Shown: positions 7,549 to 15,596, numbered from the stretch's first letter. The stretch is DNA of 64,000 nucleotides from Dysgonomonas hofstadii (GCF_014196915.1 NZ_JACIEP010000008.1:124001-188000); one strand, 5' to 3'. The notes: generated by a model from the sequence alone, not told the origin. Translations and numbers: made by a program.

Positions 7549-10035
7549 GATACCAACTATACAGGCCAAGACCGGGGAGATAAGAAAAATTATCAGCAAT
7601 ATCTGGAAGCGATGGATGCCATATCAGTAGAGAAAGTAGCTTCAGCCAGTGTATTTTTTGAGCCTAAGAAAGGTAATACAATTGTCGATGTAGGTATGGC
7701 ATCGGGTACAAGCACGGCCATACTTGCAAGACTTTTTCCTGAGATGAAAATAATCGGGATGGATATAAATCCCAAGATGGTACAAATCGCACAGGAAACA
7801 TATAATTATCCCAATTTATCTTTCAAGGAAGATGATGGCGAAAAACTGAACACATTTGCAAATAATTCTGTGAATGGATTCTTTAATTGCTCTGCTATCC
7901 ACCATATTACTTCGTATAATGGTTATGACACGAACAGAGCTCTAAATACCCTACGCAGACAAGTTGAGTTATTAAAGGATAAAGGAGTACTGATTATTCG
8001 TGACTTTGTGAAGCCCGAAGAGAAAGAGGTGATTCTCGAATTATCATCAATTGATAAGCCCAACCGGCCTAATGACGCAGAGTTATTTATACAGTTCTCA
8101 CAGACAGCACGATCATTGGCATTAACAAATGAAAGAGGCTTTCCTATACAGGAAATAAATGCGATAAAAAAAGATACCCGACGATTTCAGGCATTTTATA
8201 CCGATGTTGTTGAATTCATTCGTCGCAAAGACTATTATGCCAATTGGGATATTGAATTGCAGGAAGAATACGGATACTTTACGCAAGAAGAGTTTGAAGA
8301 AATATTTCGTGAGTCAGGCCTACGTATTATCCTCTCTTCTCCTATTTATAATCAATGGATTATTAATAACAGGTATAAAAATCAATTTGCTATATATAAT
8401 TTATCTGGAAAGGAGATCGGTTTTCCTCCTACCAATTACCTGATTGCCGGAGAGAAAATATCAGGAGGAAAACAGTTGCAACTTATAAGGCATCTTCCAG
8501 TTCGGGAAGATTCTTTTCTGCATTTTTCTTCGTATTTAAATCTCAAAACAAAAAAAATATATGATGTGGTAGCGCGTCCGAACAATGTACTTGATATTAT
8601 TCCTTATTATAAACATGAAAATGGCTTTACGATATTGGCGAAACACGGATATCCACGCCCTTTAGCGAATGTGAAAACAGATAGTGCCATCTTGGATGCT
8701 AAACATTATAGTGGTTACATCCCTGAAGGAATGACTGTTGGAGAAGCTGAAAATATAGAGGATATTCTGCATACACGATTTGGAATAAGTAAAGATCATT
8801 ATGCAGATGTTATTCAATCGCTCAATTACTATACATCTCCCGGAGGTATCAATGAGAAAGTATCTTCCACACTGATAGAATTAACAAAACCAGTAACTGT
8901 AAATAAAACTTTAGCAGATGGTTTCTCCGGTTTTAAAGAGTCGGGATATATTCACGAATATGATGCAGCTCAATTGCTGAATACAGCACAAACCGGGGCT
9001 TTAGTAGAAGCCCGGCTGGAACTGAATATTTACAATCTTTTTTTCAAGCAAAATACACCTCTTCCTAAATGGCTGGGAGAAAGAATGAAAATAAAATATG
9101 ACAGATTTATCAAGCCTGTTACTTTTTCGGAACTATTATCTTTGCAGACACAGGATTATGAGAAGAGTGAAAAATCTGCGGGTTTCCTGAATACCCGCAG
9201 AGCATATTTCTCCGAAATGGGAGTTGAAAACAGTAATGCAATATTTGAATATGTATATCCATCCACCGTAAGTTCAAACACCCTGGTCACATTACCTGTA
9301 TTCAGAAAGAACGGACAAATATATGTAGGACTGGAAGTACAGAGCCTACCTGTCCCACAGCTTCATTCGGGAAACAGTACAATAATAACCGCACCGGCCA
9401 AACGCTTACCGAAAGAAATTCACAATATACATGAATTGGAGAAATATATAACCAACATGAGGATTGGAAAAGGCAAAATTGAACGTTATTCCAAATTAGG
9501 TGAAAAATATTTCCCCAGTATCGGTGTAACGACTGAACAAGTTTATCCTTATCTCGTTTGCCTTAGTCGGGCTGATAAAAGTCTCAAATGGGTCAACCTT
9601 TCCGAATTGTATCACCACCTCAATAAGATTGAAGATGCTCATTTATTAATAAGTTTATGCAGGCTGATTCATGCGACAGATTTTCTCCCTCAACAACATG
9701 TAAGAGATTTTAGTTTCAAGAACTTTGTCGATTTTACTATTGATAGTTTTTGCTTACCAAGTGATGAATCTATAACAAGAGATACACTCGTTGAAAAAGA
9801 CCTAGGTATAACAGGGGATGATGGTGACGAATTTCTTTTAGCAATACAAGATGAGTTTGGAATAGACTTCCTTGATGAAAAAGGCTCAATAAGAAAAGCC
9901 TTCGACCTGAAAGAGAATGAATATCTATTTCATAGCGAAGGCATTAATTTGTTTCCTTTTAATAAAGAGAATATCAAACCATTAACAGTAGGTCAGCTTT
10001 ATGATGTAGTAGTAAAACTCGCAAAAGAGAAGTAA
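7546..10035 (+). CDS. SAM methyltransferase / NUDIX-like / DUF1493 fusion protein
   Basis: 829 aa from ATG 7546; a TTG two codons earlier is also possible. Residues ~35-190 form a class I methyltransferase: motif I VDVGMASGTS (47-56), acidic GMDIN at the end of strand 2, and a motif-IV-like FFNCSAIHH. The middle contains two stretches that look like degenerate NUDIX folds (one with YYTSPGGINE, the other with YFPSIGVTTEQVYPYLV); neither has an intact Nudix box. The last ~90 residues resemble DUF1493 (EKDLGITGDDGDEFL), an acyl-carrier-like fold lacking the phosphopantetheine serine. It is the third gene of the SPFH operon. Substrate unknown; an ADP-ribose- or NAD-type ligand is inferred from context. 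Confidence 0.6.
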   Translation: MDTNYTGQDRGDKKNYQQYLEAMDAISVEKVASASVFFEPKKGNTIVDVGMASGTSTAILARLFPEMKIIGMDINPKMVQIAQETYNYPNLSFKEDDGEKLNTFANNSVNGFFNCSAIHHITSYNGYDTNRALNTLRRQVELLKDKGVLIIRDFVKPEEKEVILELSSIDKPNRPNDAELFIQFSQTARSLALTNERGFPIQEINAIKKDTRRFQAFYTDVVEFIRRKDYYANWDIELQEEYGYFTQEEFEEIFRESGLRIILSSPIYNQWIINNRYKNQFAIYNLSGKEIGFPPTNYLIAGEKISGGKQLQLIRHLPVREDSFLHFSSYLNLKTKKIYDVVARPNNVLDIIPYYKHENGFTILAKHGYPRPLANVKTDSAILDAKHYSGYIPEGMTVGEAENIEDILHTRFGISKDHYADVIQSLNYYTSPGGINEKVSSTLIELTKPVTVNKTLADGFSGFKESGYIHEYDAAQLLNTAQTGALVEARLELNIYNLFFKQNTPLPKWLGERMKIKYDRFIKPVTFSELLSLQTQDYEKSEKSAGFLNTRRAYFSEMGVENSNAIFEYVYPSTVSSNTLVTLPVFRKNGQIYVGLEVQSLPVPQLHSGNSTIITAPAKRLPKEIHNIHELEKYITNMRIGKGKIERYSKLGEKYFPSIGVTTEQVYPYLVCLSRADKSLKWVNLSELYHHLNKIEDAHLLISLCRLIHATDFLPQQHVRDFSFKNFVDFTIDSFCLPSDESITRDTLVEKDLGITGDDGDEFLLAIQDEFGIDFLDEKGSIRKAFDLKENEYLFHSEGINLFPFNKENIKPLTVGQLYDVVVKLAKEK

Positions 10036-10042
10036 TAAGTTT

Positions 10043-10567
10043 TTACTCACCTAATATAGATTCGTATAGCTGATAATTTTCATCATCGAAACAAACAAAT
10101 ATAACTTCCTCTATATTTTTGTCTTCACTGTCAATAAACTGTTTTACGGTAGCAATAGCGATTTGTGCCGCTTCTGCTTTAGGAAAATGATAAACACCTG
10201 TACTGATGTTCGGGAATGCGATCGATTTTACAAGTAGAGATTCCGCTATCTCCAATGACTTTCTATAACATGAAGCTAATAGCTCAGGTTCTTTATTCTT
10301 TCCTCCGCTCCATATAGGACCAACAGTGTGTATAACATATTTAGCAGATAATAATCCGGCGGAAGTGTAAACAGCATCTCCGGCTTTACATTTTCCCTGA
10401 CGGTTGCGGATAGCTTTGCATTCTTCCAATATCTGAGAACCTCCTTTACAATGTATAGCTCCATCAACACCTCCACCTCCAAGCAGAGAGGAATTTGCCG
10501 CATTTACGATAGCATCGACAGCTATTGTCGTTATGTCGCTTTTTATAAGTTTTATTTCTGTTTTCAT
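10043..10567 (-). CDS. Macrodomain protein (O-acetyl-ADP-ribose deacetylase type)
   Basis: 174 aa from ATG 10567; the 8 residues of a longer frame lie within the previous gene. It has the MacroD/YmdB signature: [20 protein letters not shown] at ~20-39 and [18 protein letters not shown] further on. Such macrodomains bind ADP-ribose and remove acetyl or ADP-ribosyl groups from O-acetyl-ADP-ribose or from acidic residues on proteins. Its start overlaps the previous stop (ATGA, 10564-10567), so it is coupled to the crystallin J1-type gene. It is the last gene of the minus operon and converges with the methyltransferase fusion 7 bp away. Confidence 0.9.
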   Translation of the reverse strand: MKTEIKLIKSDITTIAVDAIVNAANSSLLGGGGVDGAIHCKGGSQILEECKAIRNRQGKCKAGDAVYTSAGLLSAKYVIHTVGPIWSGGKNKEPELLASCYRKSLEIAESLLVKSIAFPNISTGVYHFPKAEAAQIAIATVKQFIDSEDKNIEEVIFVCFDDENYQLYESILGE

Positions 10568-10977
10568 TTGTCTAAATATTTTAATACACATTGGATTGCT
10601 GCATCGTTGGATGATATATCAAAATTATCACCTTTAAATACTTTTACGATTTCTATCTGTCCGATAATATTACTATTAAATTCATTTAAATTTTCCGATG
10701 GAATCCACAACTCATTATGTATAAAACCTCCTACATTATGAACTTTATACTTTTGTAAATAGTCCGAGGGCAAATCAAATTTTGTCACAATACCACAATA
10801 GCCTGAAAATTCGTCTTTAGTATTCCATTTATCGGCTATCTGCTCAGCATATTCCTGATTGAGTACGGGATAAAAAATTGGTTGCCATTCCAATCGTGGA
10901 GGAAAAGCTTTAAAAGCTAAATCAATTATTAATTGTAGTTCCTTGAGGCCTATTGGCCTGTATAGTGTTGTTTTCAT
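10564..10977 (-). CDS. Small 'ADP-ribosylation/crystallin J1'-type protein
   Basis: 137 aa. It begins [17 protein letters not shown] and contains [36 protein letters not shown] and [10 protein letters not shown]. This pattern is typical of short proteins usually named 'ADP-ribosylation/crystallin J1' (name recalled, not searched). The name comes from association with ADP-ribosylglycohydrolases rather than from known activity. It is a soluble cytoplasmic protein. Translationally coupled to the downstream macrodomain gene by a 4-bp overlap and preceded by the NrtR-like gene. The linkage supports a role in ADP-ribose metabolism. Confidence 0.7.
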   Translation of the reverse strand: MKTTLYRPIGLKELQLIIDLAFKAFPPRLEWQPIFYPVLNQEYAEQIADKWNTKDEFSGYCGIVTKFDLPSDYLQKYKVHNVGGFIHNELWIPSENLNEFNSNIIGQIEIVKVFKGDNFDISSNDAAIQCVLKYLDK

Positions 10978-10979
10978 TG

Positions 10980-11102
10980 TTATAATTTTTTATTCAGTCT
11001 GTCACATAAATTGAAAATATCATCTTCACGTCCCAATTGTTTTGCCTCTAATGATGATTTAGCCTTTATTGAGTAGCCATTTGATATTGTATGTATTATA
11101 GT
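10980..11102 (-). other. 40-codon open frame without ATG between NrtR-like and crystallin J1-type genes
   Basis: Between the two minus-strand genes lies an open frame with no ATG, GTG or TTG start. Its last 24 residues look protein-like (KAKSSLEAKQLGREDDIFNL at the core) and its stop is 2 bp before the next start. It may be the C-terminal remnant of a deleted gene, or a small protein with a rare start. No family was recognised. Confidence 0.35.
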
Positions 11103-11803
11103 TCAAAATAAAACCCTGTTTTCGTGAGCTCTTCATACCTGTCTTTATCGAAGCTATACAGCTTAGGAGCTCTGTTACGGGCACCTCTTTGCATCTCTCC
11201 CGTATCAATCAACAGACCATAGCTCAATATCTTTTTCCGGAAATTGCGGTCATCCAGATCCGTTTGTAACACTGTTTTATATAAATGAAACAGATCAGGC
11301 AAAGTAAATTTTTCGGGAAGCAATTCAAATCCTATGGGCTGATATTTTATTTTTCCTTTGAGTCTTTCTTTTGCTGTCTCTAATATTTTTGCATGGTCAA
11401 AAGCCAGTTCAGGGATGTCGGAGATTGAGAACCATTTAATATTTGTTGTATCAATCCCGGCCTGCGCATTATAATCCGAAAGTTTTACCAGTGCATAATA
11501 TCCTATGCTGATAACCCGGAAGCGGGGATCACGCTTTACATCAGAAAAGGAATACAACTGTTCCATATAGATATTATCCAGACAAGTCTCTTTCTTTAAG
11601 ATACGTTTGGCGCATTCTTCCGCCGTTTCTTCTTCTCCGACAAAGCCTCCGGGTAAAGCCCATCGTCCGATAAACGGTTCAATAGATCTTTCTATTAGTA
11701 ATACTTTTAATTCACCTTCATCAAATCCGAATATAACACAGTCGGTAGTGACTGCCGGACGAGGATATTCGTATATATATTTTCCTTGTTGTTCCATCTG
11801 CAT
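11096..11803 (-). CDS. NrtR-like Nudix-related transcriptional regulator
   Basis: 235 aa. Residues ~15-150 form a Nudix domain (RWALPGGFVGEEETAEE). Residues ~165-235 form a winged-helix domain (DRNFRKKILSYGLLIDTGEM, then RAPKLYSFDKDRYEEL). The Nudix box reads RILKKETCL where active enzymes have RE-hydrophobic-x-EE-x-G: two of the three key glutamates and the glycine are replaced. It is therefore probably a sensor, not a hydrolase. NrtR-family regulators bind ADP-ribose-type ligands and control NAD metabolism. Palindromes in its own promoter match those of the SPFH operon, so it likely represses both operons. First gene of the minus operon. Confidence 0.85.
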   Translation of the reverse strand: MQMEQQGKYIYEYPRPAVTTDCVIFGFDEGELKVLLIERSIEPFIGRWALPGGFVGEEETAEECAKRILKKETCLDNIYMEQLYSFSDVKRDPRFRVISIGYYALVKLSDYNAQAGIDTTNIKWFSISDIPELAFDHAKILETAKERLKGKIKYQPIGFELLPEKFTLPDLFHLYKTVLQTDLDDRNFRKKILSYGLLIDTGEMQRGARNRAPKLYSFDKDRYEELTKTGFYFEL

Positions 11804-11811
11804 TTTTATTT

Positions 11812-11826
11812 ATGTATTATTTACGG
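11812..11826. promoter_or_regulatory. Proximal operator of the NrtR-like gene
   Basis: On the minus strand this reads CCGTA-AATAA-TACAT, a slightly imperfect copy of the SPFH proximal palindrome with an identical central pentamer. It ends 9 bp before the start codon. Positions 11812-11834 (minus) match 5507-5529 at 21 of 23 positions. Confidence 0.75.
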
Positions 11827-11829
11827 AAA

Positions 11830-11837
11830 CAAAGAAA
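11830..11837 (-). promoter_or_regulatory. Probable -7 box of the NrtR-like gene
   Basis: Minus-strand TTTCTTTG matches TAnnTTTG with one mismatch. It is 3 bp from the proximal operator, exactly as in the SPFH promoter. Confidence 0.5.
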
Positions 11838-11867
11838 AGGATAATTTTTGAAAAGAGGAAATAGTTT

Positions 11868-11882
11868 GCGTACTTTTTACGT
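11868..11882. promoter_or_regulatory. Distal operator of the NrtR-like gene
   Basis: GCGTA-CTTTT-TACGT on the plus strand, one mismatch from a perfect palindrome. Its centre is 56 bp from the proximal site, the same distance as in the SPFH control region. Confidence 0.7.
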
Positions 11883-11902
11883 ATAATGTTGTGGTAAAAA
11901 AC

Positions 11903-11931
11903 AAGGCAGAAAATGCATCACATTCTGCCTT
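11903..11931 (-). terminator. Hairpin terminator upstream of the NrtR-like operon
   Basis: AAGGCAGAA (11903-11911) pairs with TTCTGCCTT (11923-11931). On the minus strand a T6 run follows after one G. No intact minus-strand gene lies upstream, so it now acts as insulation or is left over from a lost gene. Confidence 0.6.
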
Positions 11932-11996
11932 ATCCGGTATTATACGATGTATTCTACCTCGTGTGCTTCTGTTAACTGTGGAAAATCCTATTAAAA

Positions 11997-12075
11997 TGCC
12001 CCCTTTATTTCACTCCGAATTAAGCAGTAATTCCTAAGGAAACTGCCCCCTTCTTCCTATTGAAGTTGCCCCTTA
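11997..12075. repeat. Three copies of TGCCCC(C)TT
   Basis: TGCCCCCTT occurs at 11997 and 12044, and TGCCCCTT at 12067, with no intact gene between 11932 and 12208. Repeated end motifs of this sort occur in IS21-type elements, but no transposase is visible. From about 12082 to 12177 there is a short open frame (VQYQLERVARFNPVYLEGLQ) of unrecognised origin that ends in TAA. Confidence 0.3.
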
Positions 12076-12208
12076 AAAAAGATATTAAGCATTTTAATTC
12101 TCGTGTTCAATATCAGTTGGAGAGAGTTGCCCGCTTTAATCCCGTGTATTTGGAGGGCTTACAGGATAGTAATTAATCCGAAAGAAGCCGGCCTGAAGCT
12201 GAATCAAA

Positions 12209-12834
12209 TTGCCGACAATACCCGAACGCATGGAGCGCACGAATGGTATGCTCTACCGCTTTAATTTGATGGTTAAGTCTGAAACGAGCAATAAAGACGA
12301 CTTTAATGTTATTCAAAACCGCTTTTTTGCCAAAGAAGTGGGAGGTATATTGTATAATTACAATCATGGTTATATTACTTCCGATCCGAAGGCGGCAGCA
12401 CTTAACTTCCTAGACGCCCTCGATACCATACCGAAATTTTTGGAGAAATACCAAACGGATAACGAAAAACTGAAAAAGAATATTCCTACGCTCAAAGAGG
12501 TAATCAAAGCTACTTGGCGAAAAAATATGGAACAAGTAGATGAAATGTTTCGTCAGACGGTTTTTAATGTTCTTACGGATAATAAAGACGACCATGCTAA
12601 AAACTTCAGTTTTATTTGTCGTGCAGGGAAGTGGTCACTATTATCTGCATATGACCGGGAAGAGTATAATGGAGAACATGCTACCTCTGCAAACAACAAT
12701 GTTTTCCTACTGTGAAAGATATGTTGGTTGTTCGAGAGACTATTCGCATTTCACAGAAGAAAGGAATAGAAATTATTGATTTTATAGCAGATAAATGTAA
12801 ATCTATTTTATCCCAAAGATTCAGCGACTCTTAA
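12209..12834 (+). pseudogene. Frameshifted hipA-type kinase remnant
   Basis: The frame 12209-12715 carries a HipA C-terminal pattern: MFRQTVFNVLTDNKDDHAKN, then GKWSLLSAYD and GEHATSANNN. It stops at 12715, but a shift of frame near 12705 restores FPTVKDMLVVRETIRIS through to TAA 12834. The N-terminal half of HipA is not recognisable, and the segment after the conserved Asp has a short deletion (DREEYNGEH). It is a decayed type II toxin of the HipBA family, with no hipB nearby. It marks the right edge of the NAD/ADP-ribose segment. Confidence 0.75.
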
Positions 12835-13146
12835 GCAGAAAATAGCAAGAAAATGGATAATTTTTTGCTGTAAAAAAGTTCTATATGTAAACCTCAAAGT
12901 TCTGTTCCGCCCGAAAAAAAAGGAGTGCTTCTCAAATTATTGTTCATAATTCATTGAAAAACAATAGTATAAAAGTTTTGTTTTATGTGAATTTTATCTA
13001 CAGTTTGTAACTGCATGACATTCGGTTACTCTTTCGGAATCAGGCACTCCTAAATTCGGGGACAGTCAAGATTTCAGAATTTTAAAATATTCATTTATAA
13101 TGCGATAGAGTGGGCGATACGTTCTCTTCCTCTCCGCATGGAAATA
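12835..13146. other. Non-coding stretch between hipA remnant and gdhA
   Basis: No convincing gene is present. AGGAGTGC at 12921-12928 and GCACTCCT at 13044-13051 form a perfect 8-bp inverted repeat enclosing about 115 bp. It could be the remnant of a small element, but the match is short enough to be chance. Confidence 0.3.
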
Positions 13147-13176
13147 AAAGCCTACTGGTAATCTCCGGTAGGCTTT
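13147..13176 (-). terminator. Terminator after gdhA
   Basis: AAAGCCTAC pairs with GTAGGCTTT, extended by three inner pairs, around a 6-base loop. T-rich sequence follows on both strands, so it may act in both directions. It lies 20 bp past the gdhA stop. Confidence 0.8.
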
Positions 13177-13195
13177 CTTTTCAGATTTCAATTAA

Positions 13196-14533
13196 TTATA
13201 CAACTCCCTGAGCTATCATTGCACGGGCTACCTTCATAAACCCAGCTACATTAGCCCCTTTCACGTAGTTGGTATATCCGCTATTATCTTTACCGAATTT
13301 CAGGCATTGACCATGAATATTTTTCATGATACCATGAAGACGCTGATCAACTTCTTCTGCACCCCATTGTATATGCATTGCATTCTGGCTCATCTCCAGA
13401 CCTGAAGTAGCAACTCCTCCTGCATTTACCGCTTTACCCGGTGCAAAGAGTATTTTCTTTTCAAGGAACAAGTCAACAGCTTCTGCTGTACAACCCATAT
13501 TTGATACTTCCGCCACACAAGTCACATTATTAGCAATCAAGGCCTCTGCATCTTTTTCGTTCAACTCATTCTGAATAGCACAAGGAAGAGCAATATCCAC
13601 CTTTTCTACCCAAGGTTTCTTACCGGCATGGAATACTGCATTCGGATATTTCTCAGCATATGGCGCAACCACATCATTACCCGAATCACGTAATTCAAGC
13701 ATATATTCTATTTTCTCTCCACTCACTCCATCAGGGTCGAAAATATACCCGTCAGGTCCAGAAATAGTAACCACTTTTGCCCCCAGTTCGGTAGCTTTCA
13801 GAGTTGCACCCCAGGCTACATTTCCAAATCCAGAAACAGCAACGGTTTTACCTTTCAGTTCTATATTTTTTGCCTTCAGCATCTCATGCACAAAATATAA
13901 AGCTCCAAATCCGGTAGCTTCGGGACGTACAAGAGAACCGCCATATTCCAATCCTTTACCTGTAAATGTTCCTGTATTCTCACGGGCCAGTTTTTTATAC
14001 ATACCGTACATATAACCAATCTCACGCCCACCTACACCTATATCTCCGGCAGGCACATCTGTATCGGGACCTATGTTACGCCACAATTCAAGCATAAATG
14101 CCTGGCAAAAACGCATGATCTCCGCATTGGATTTTCCTTTAGGACTAAAATCGGAACCTCCTTTACCACCTCCCATCGGAAGAGTGGTCAAGGCATTTTT
14201 AAATGTTTGTTCAAATCCTAAAAATTTAAGAGACGACAGATTCACCGAGGCATGAAACCTCAAACCACCTTTATATGGGCCAATTGCATTATTGAACTGC
14301 ACGCGGTAACCAAGATTTACCTGAATGTCACCTTTATCATCTACCCAAGGCACCTTGAATGTAAAGATACGATCAGGCTCAACCAACCTTTCAATGATAC
14401 GGTTCTTCTCAAATTCAGGATGTTGATTATACACATCCTCTATGGATACAAGCACTTCTTTTACGGCCTGCAAAAATTCTGATTCTCCGGGGTGTTTTGC
14501 CTCTAGAGCTGATAAAATGCTATCAATTTTCAT
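13196..14533 (-). CDS. gdhA: NADP-type glutamate dehydrogenase
   Basis: 445 aa from ATG 14533; a longer frame adds 25 non-conserved residues. It catalyses reductive amination of 2-oxoglutarate to glutamate and is the main ammonium assimilation route in Bacteroidales. Visible motifs are GPYKGGLRFH, the catalytic-lysine region TTLPMGGGKGGSDF, the Rossmann loop VSGFGNVAWG and NAGGVATSGLEMSQN. Length and order match the hexameric bacterial (~450 aa) class. Monocistronic, with its own promoter and terminator. Confidence 0.95.
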   Translation of the reverse strand: MKIDSILSALEAKHPGESEFLQAVKEVLVSIEDVYNQHPEFEKNRIIERLVEPDRIFTFKVPWVDDKGDIQVNLGYRVQFNNAIGPYKGGLRFHASVNLSSLKFLGFEQTFKNALTTLPMGGGKGGSDFSPKGKSNAEIMRFCQAFMLELWRNIGPDTDVPAGDIGVGGREIGYMYGMYKKLARENTGTFTGKGLEYGGSLVRPEATGFGALYFVHEMLKAKNIELKGKTVAVSGFGNVAWGATLKATELGAKVVTISGPDGYIFDPDGVSGEKIEYMLELRDSGNDVVAPYAEKYPNAVFHAGKKPWVEKVDIALPCAIQNELNEKDAEALIANNVTCVAEVSNMGCTAEAVDLFLEKKILFAPGKAVNAGGVATSGLEMSQNAMHIQWGAEEVDQRLHGIMKNIHGQCLKFGKDNSGYTNYVKGANVAGFMKVARAMIAQGVV

Positions 14534-14565
14534 ATCTAATAGGTTAAATTGGTTATTCAATTTCA

Positions 14566-14573
14566 CAAATGTA
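14566..14573 (-). promoter_or_regulatory. -7 box of gdhA
   Basis: Minus-strand TACATTTG fits TAnnTTTG, 32 bp upstream of the preferred gdhA start; this also supports ATG 14533 over the longer frame. Confidence 0.6.
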
Positions 14574-14691
14574 TAAATAATGAGCAGATTTGAAATACAT
14601 TTTGTCAATTATTTTCACACTCAAAATATATGATTTAAAACATATAAAAATTTAGAAGAATCAGTTTTCTGTCTTTTCTGTTTTTAATTAT

Positions 14692-14699
14692 TACATTTG
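14692..14699 (+). promoter_or_regulatory. -7 box of the serine acetyltransferase gene
   Basis: TACATTTG fits TAnnTTTG, 20 bp before the start codon. Confidence 0.6.
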
Positions 14700-14719
14700 T
14701 TGTCGAAAAAGCCCGAGTT

Positions 14720-15538
14720 ATGACTAATATTTACGAAATAGCCAATAAATTAAGAGCTGAGTCAAAACACCTTCCAATTAACAGGATCGAACTGGAAGAC
14801 GCACTGAACACCCTCATACATCGTGTTCTCTTCCCTATATGCGATCAGGAGAAGTCCCGTGAGAAAAAGCTCTATTATTTCTACTCGGTATTAGTAGAAA
14901 ACATAACCGCCCTACTCGACAGGAAACAGGCTGAAAACATGGTAGACTACTTCATTAATAACTTGCCCGAACTACAGGACAATTTATATGACGAAGCCGG
15001 TGTATATTACCAAAATGATCCGGCAGCGAAATCCATAGAGGAGGTAATACTCACTTATCCGGGATTTTTCGCCCAAGCTGTCCATCGCATTTCACATGAA
15101 TTCTATAAAATGAAGACGCCAATAATCCCGCGTCTGTTCTCTGAATATGCCCACTCCAAAGTTGGTGTGGATATCAATCCCGGCGCAAAAATAGGACGGT
15201 CATTCTACATAGATCACGGAACAGGTATTGTTATAGGCGAAACAACAGAGATTGGCGACAATGTGAAAATATATCAGGGAGTTACATTAGGGGCACTGTT
15301 TGTCACAAAAGGACTGGCGAATGAAAAGCGCCACCCCACGATTGAAGACAATGTGGTAATATATGCAGGAGCAACCATACTGGGAGGTAGCACCACTGTA
15401 GGGCACGATTCCATTATCGGAGGAAATGCCTGGCTCACAAAGAGTGTAGTCCCTTACTCTCTCGTACAGCAAAACTCTGAGGTCAGGATACATAATACGC
15501 TGAAAGGCGATGAACATATTCTGGACTTTAATATATAA
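14720..15538 (+). CDS. cysE: Serine O-acetyltransferase
   Basis: 272 aa. It makes O-acetyl-L-serine from serine and acetyl-CoA, the first step of cysteine synthesis. The N-terminal ~140 residues are the helical SAT domain. Then follows a left-handed hexapeptide-repeat helix: VGVDINPGAKIGRSFYIDHG, GTGIVIGETTEIGDNVKIYQ, and GATILGGSTTVGHDSIIGGN. The DHGTGIVIGE signature includes the catalytic His and Asp region. Divergent from gdhA; no cysteine synthase gene is adjacent. Confidence 0.93.
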   Translation: MTNIYEIANKLRAESKHLPINRIELEDALNTLIHRVLFPICDQEKSREKKLYYFYSVLVENITALLDRKQAENMVDYFINNLPELQDNLYDEAGVYYQNDPAAKSIEEVILTYPGFFAQAVHRISHEFYKMKTPIIPRLFSEYAHSKVGVDINPGAKIGRSFYIDHGTGIVIGETTEIGDNVKIYQGVTLGALFVTKGLANEKRHPTIEDNVVIYAGATILGGSTTVGHDSIIGGNAWLTKSVVPYSLVQQNSEVRIHNTLKGDEHILDFNI

Positions 15539-15596
15539 AGTAAATCAAACACTTCAAAATTTTTCGTAACTTCGTATTAATTAACCGGATATAATT

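Noticed and set aside
7546-10035. Treating the DUF1493-like end as a functional acyl carrier protein
   Set aside because: The DSL-type serine is missing (GITGDDGDEF), so phosphopantetheine cannot be attached at the usual site.
11096-11803. Active Nudix hydrolase
   Set aside because: Catalytic glutamates and Gly of the Nudix box are substituted, and a C-terminal winged helix is present; a regulator fits better.
12209-12834. Functional HipA toxin
   Set aside because: It lacks the N-terminal half, has a frameshift near 12705 and no hipB gene nearby.
12921-13051. Small transposable element bounded by AGGAGTGC/GCACTCCT
   Set aside because: The 8-bp match is short, without target duplications or coding content; kept only as a remark.
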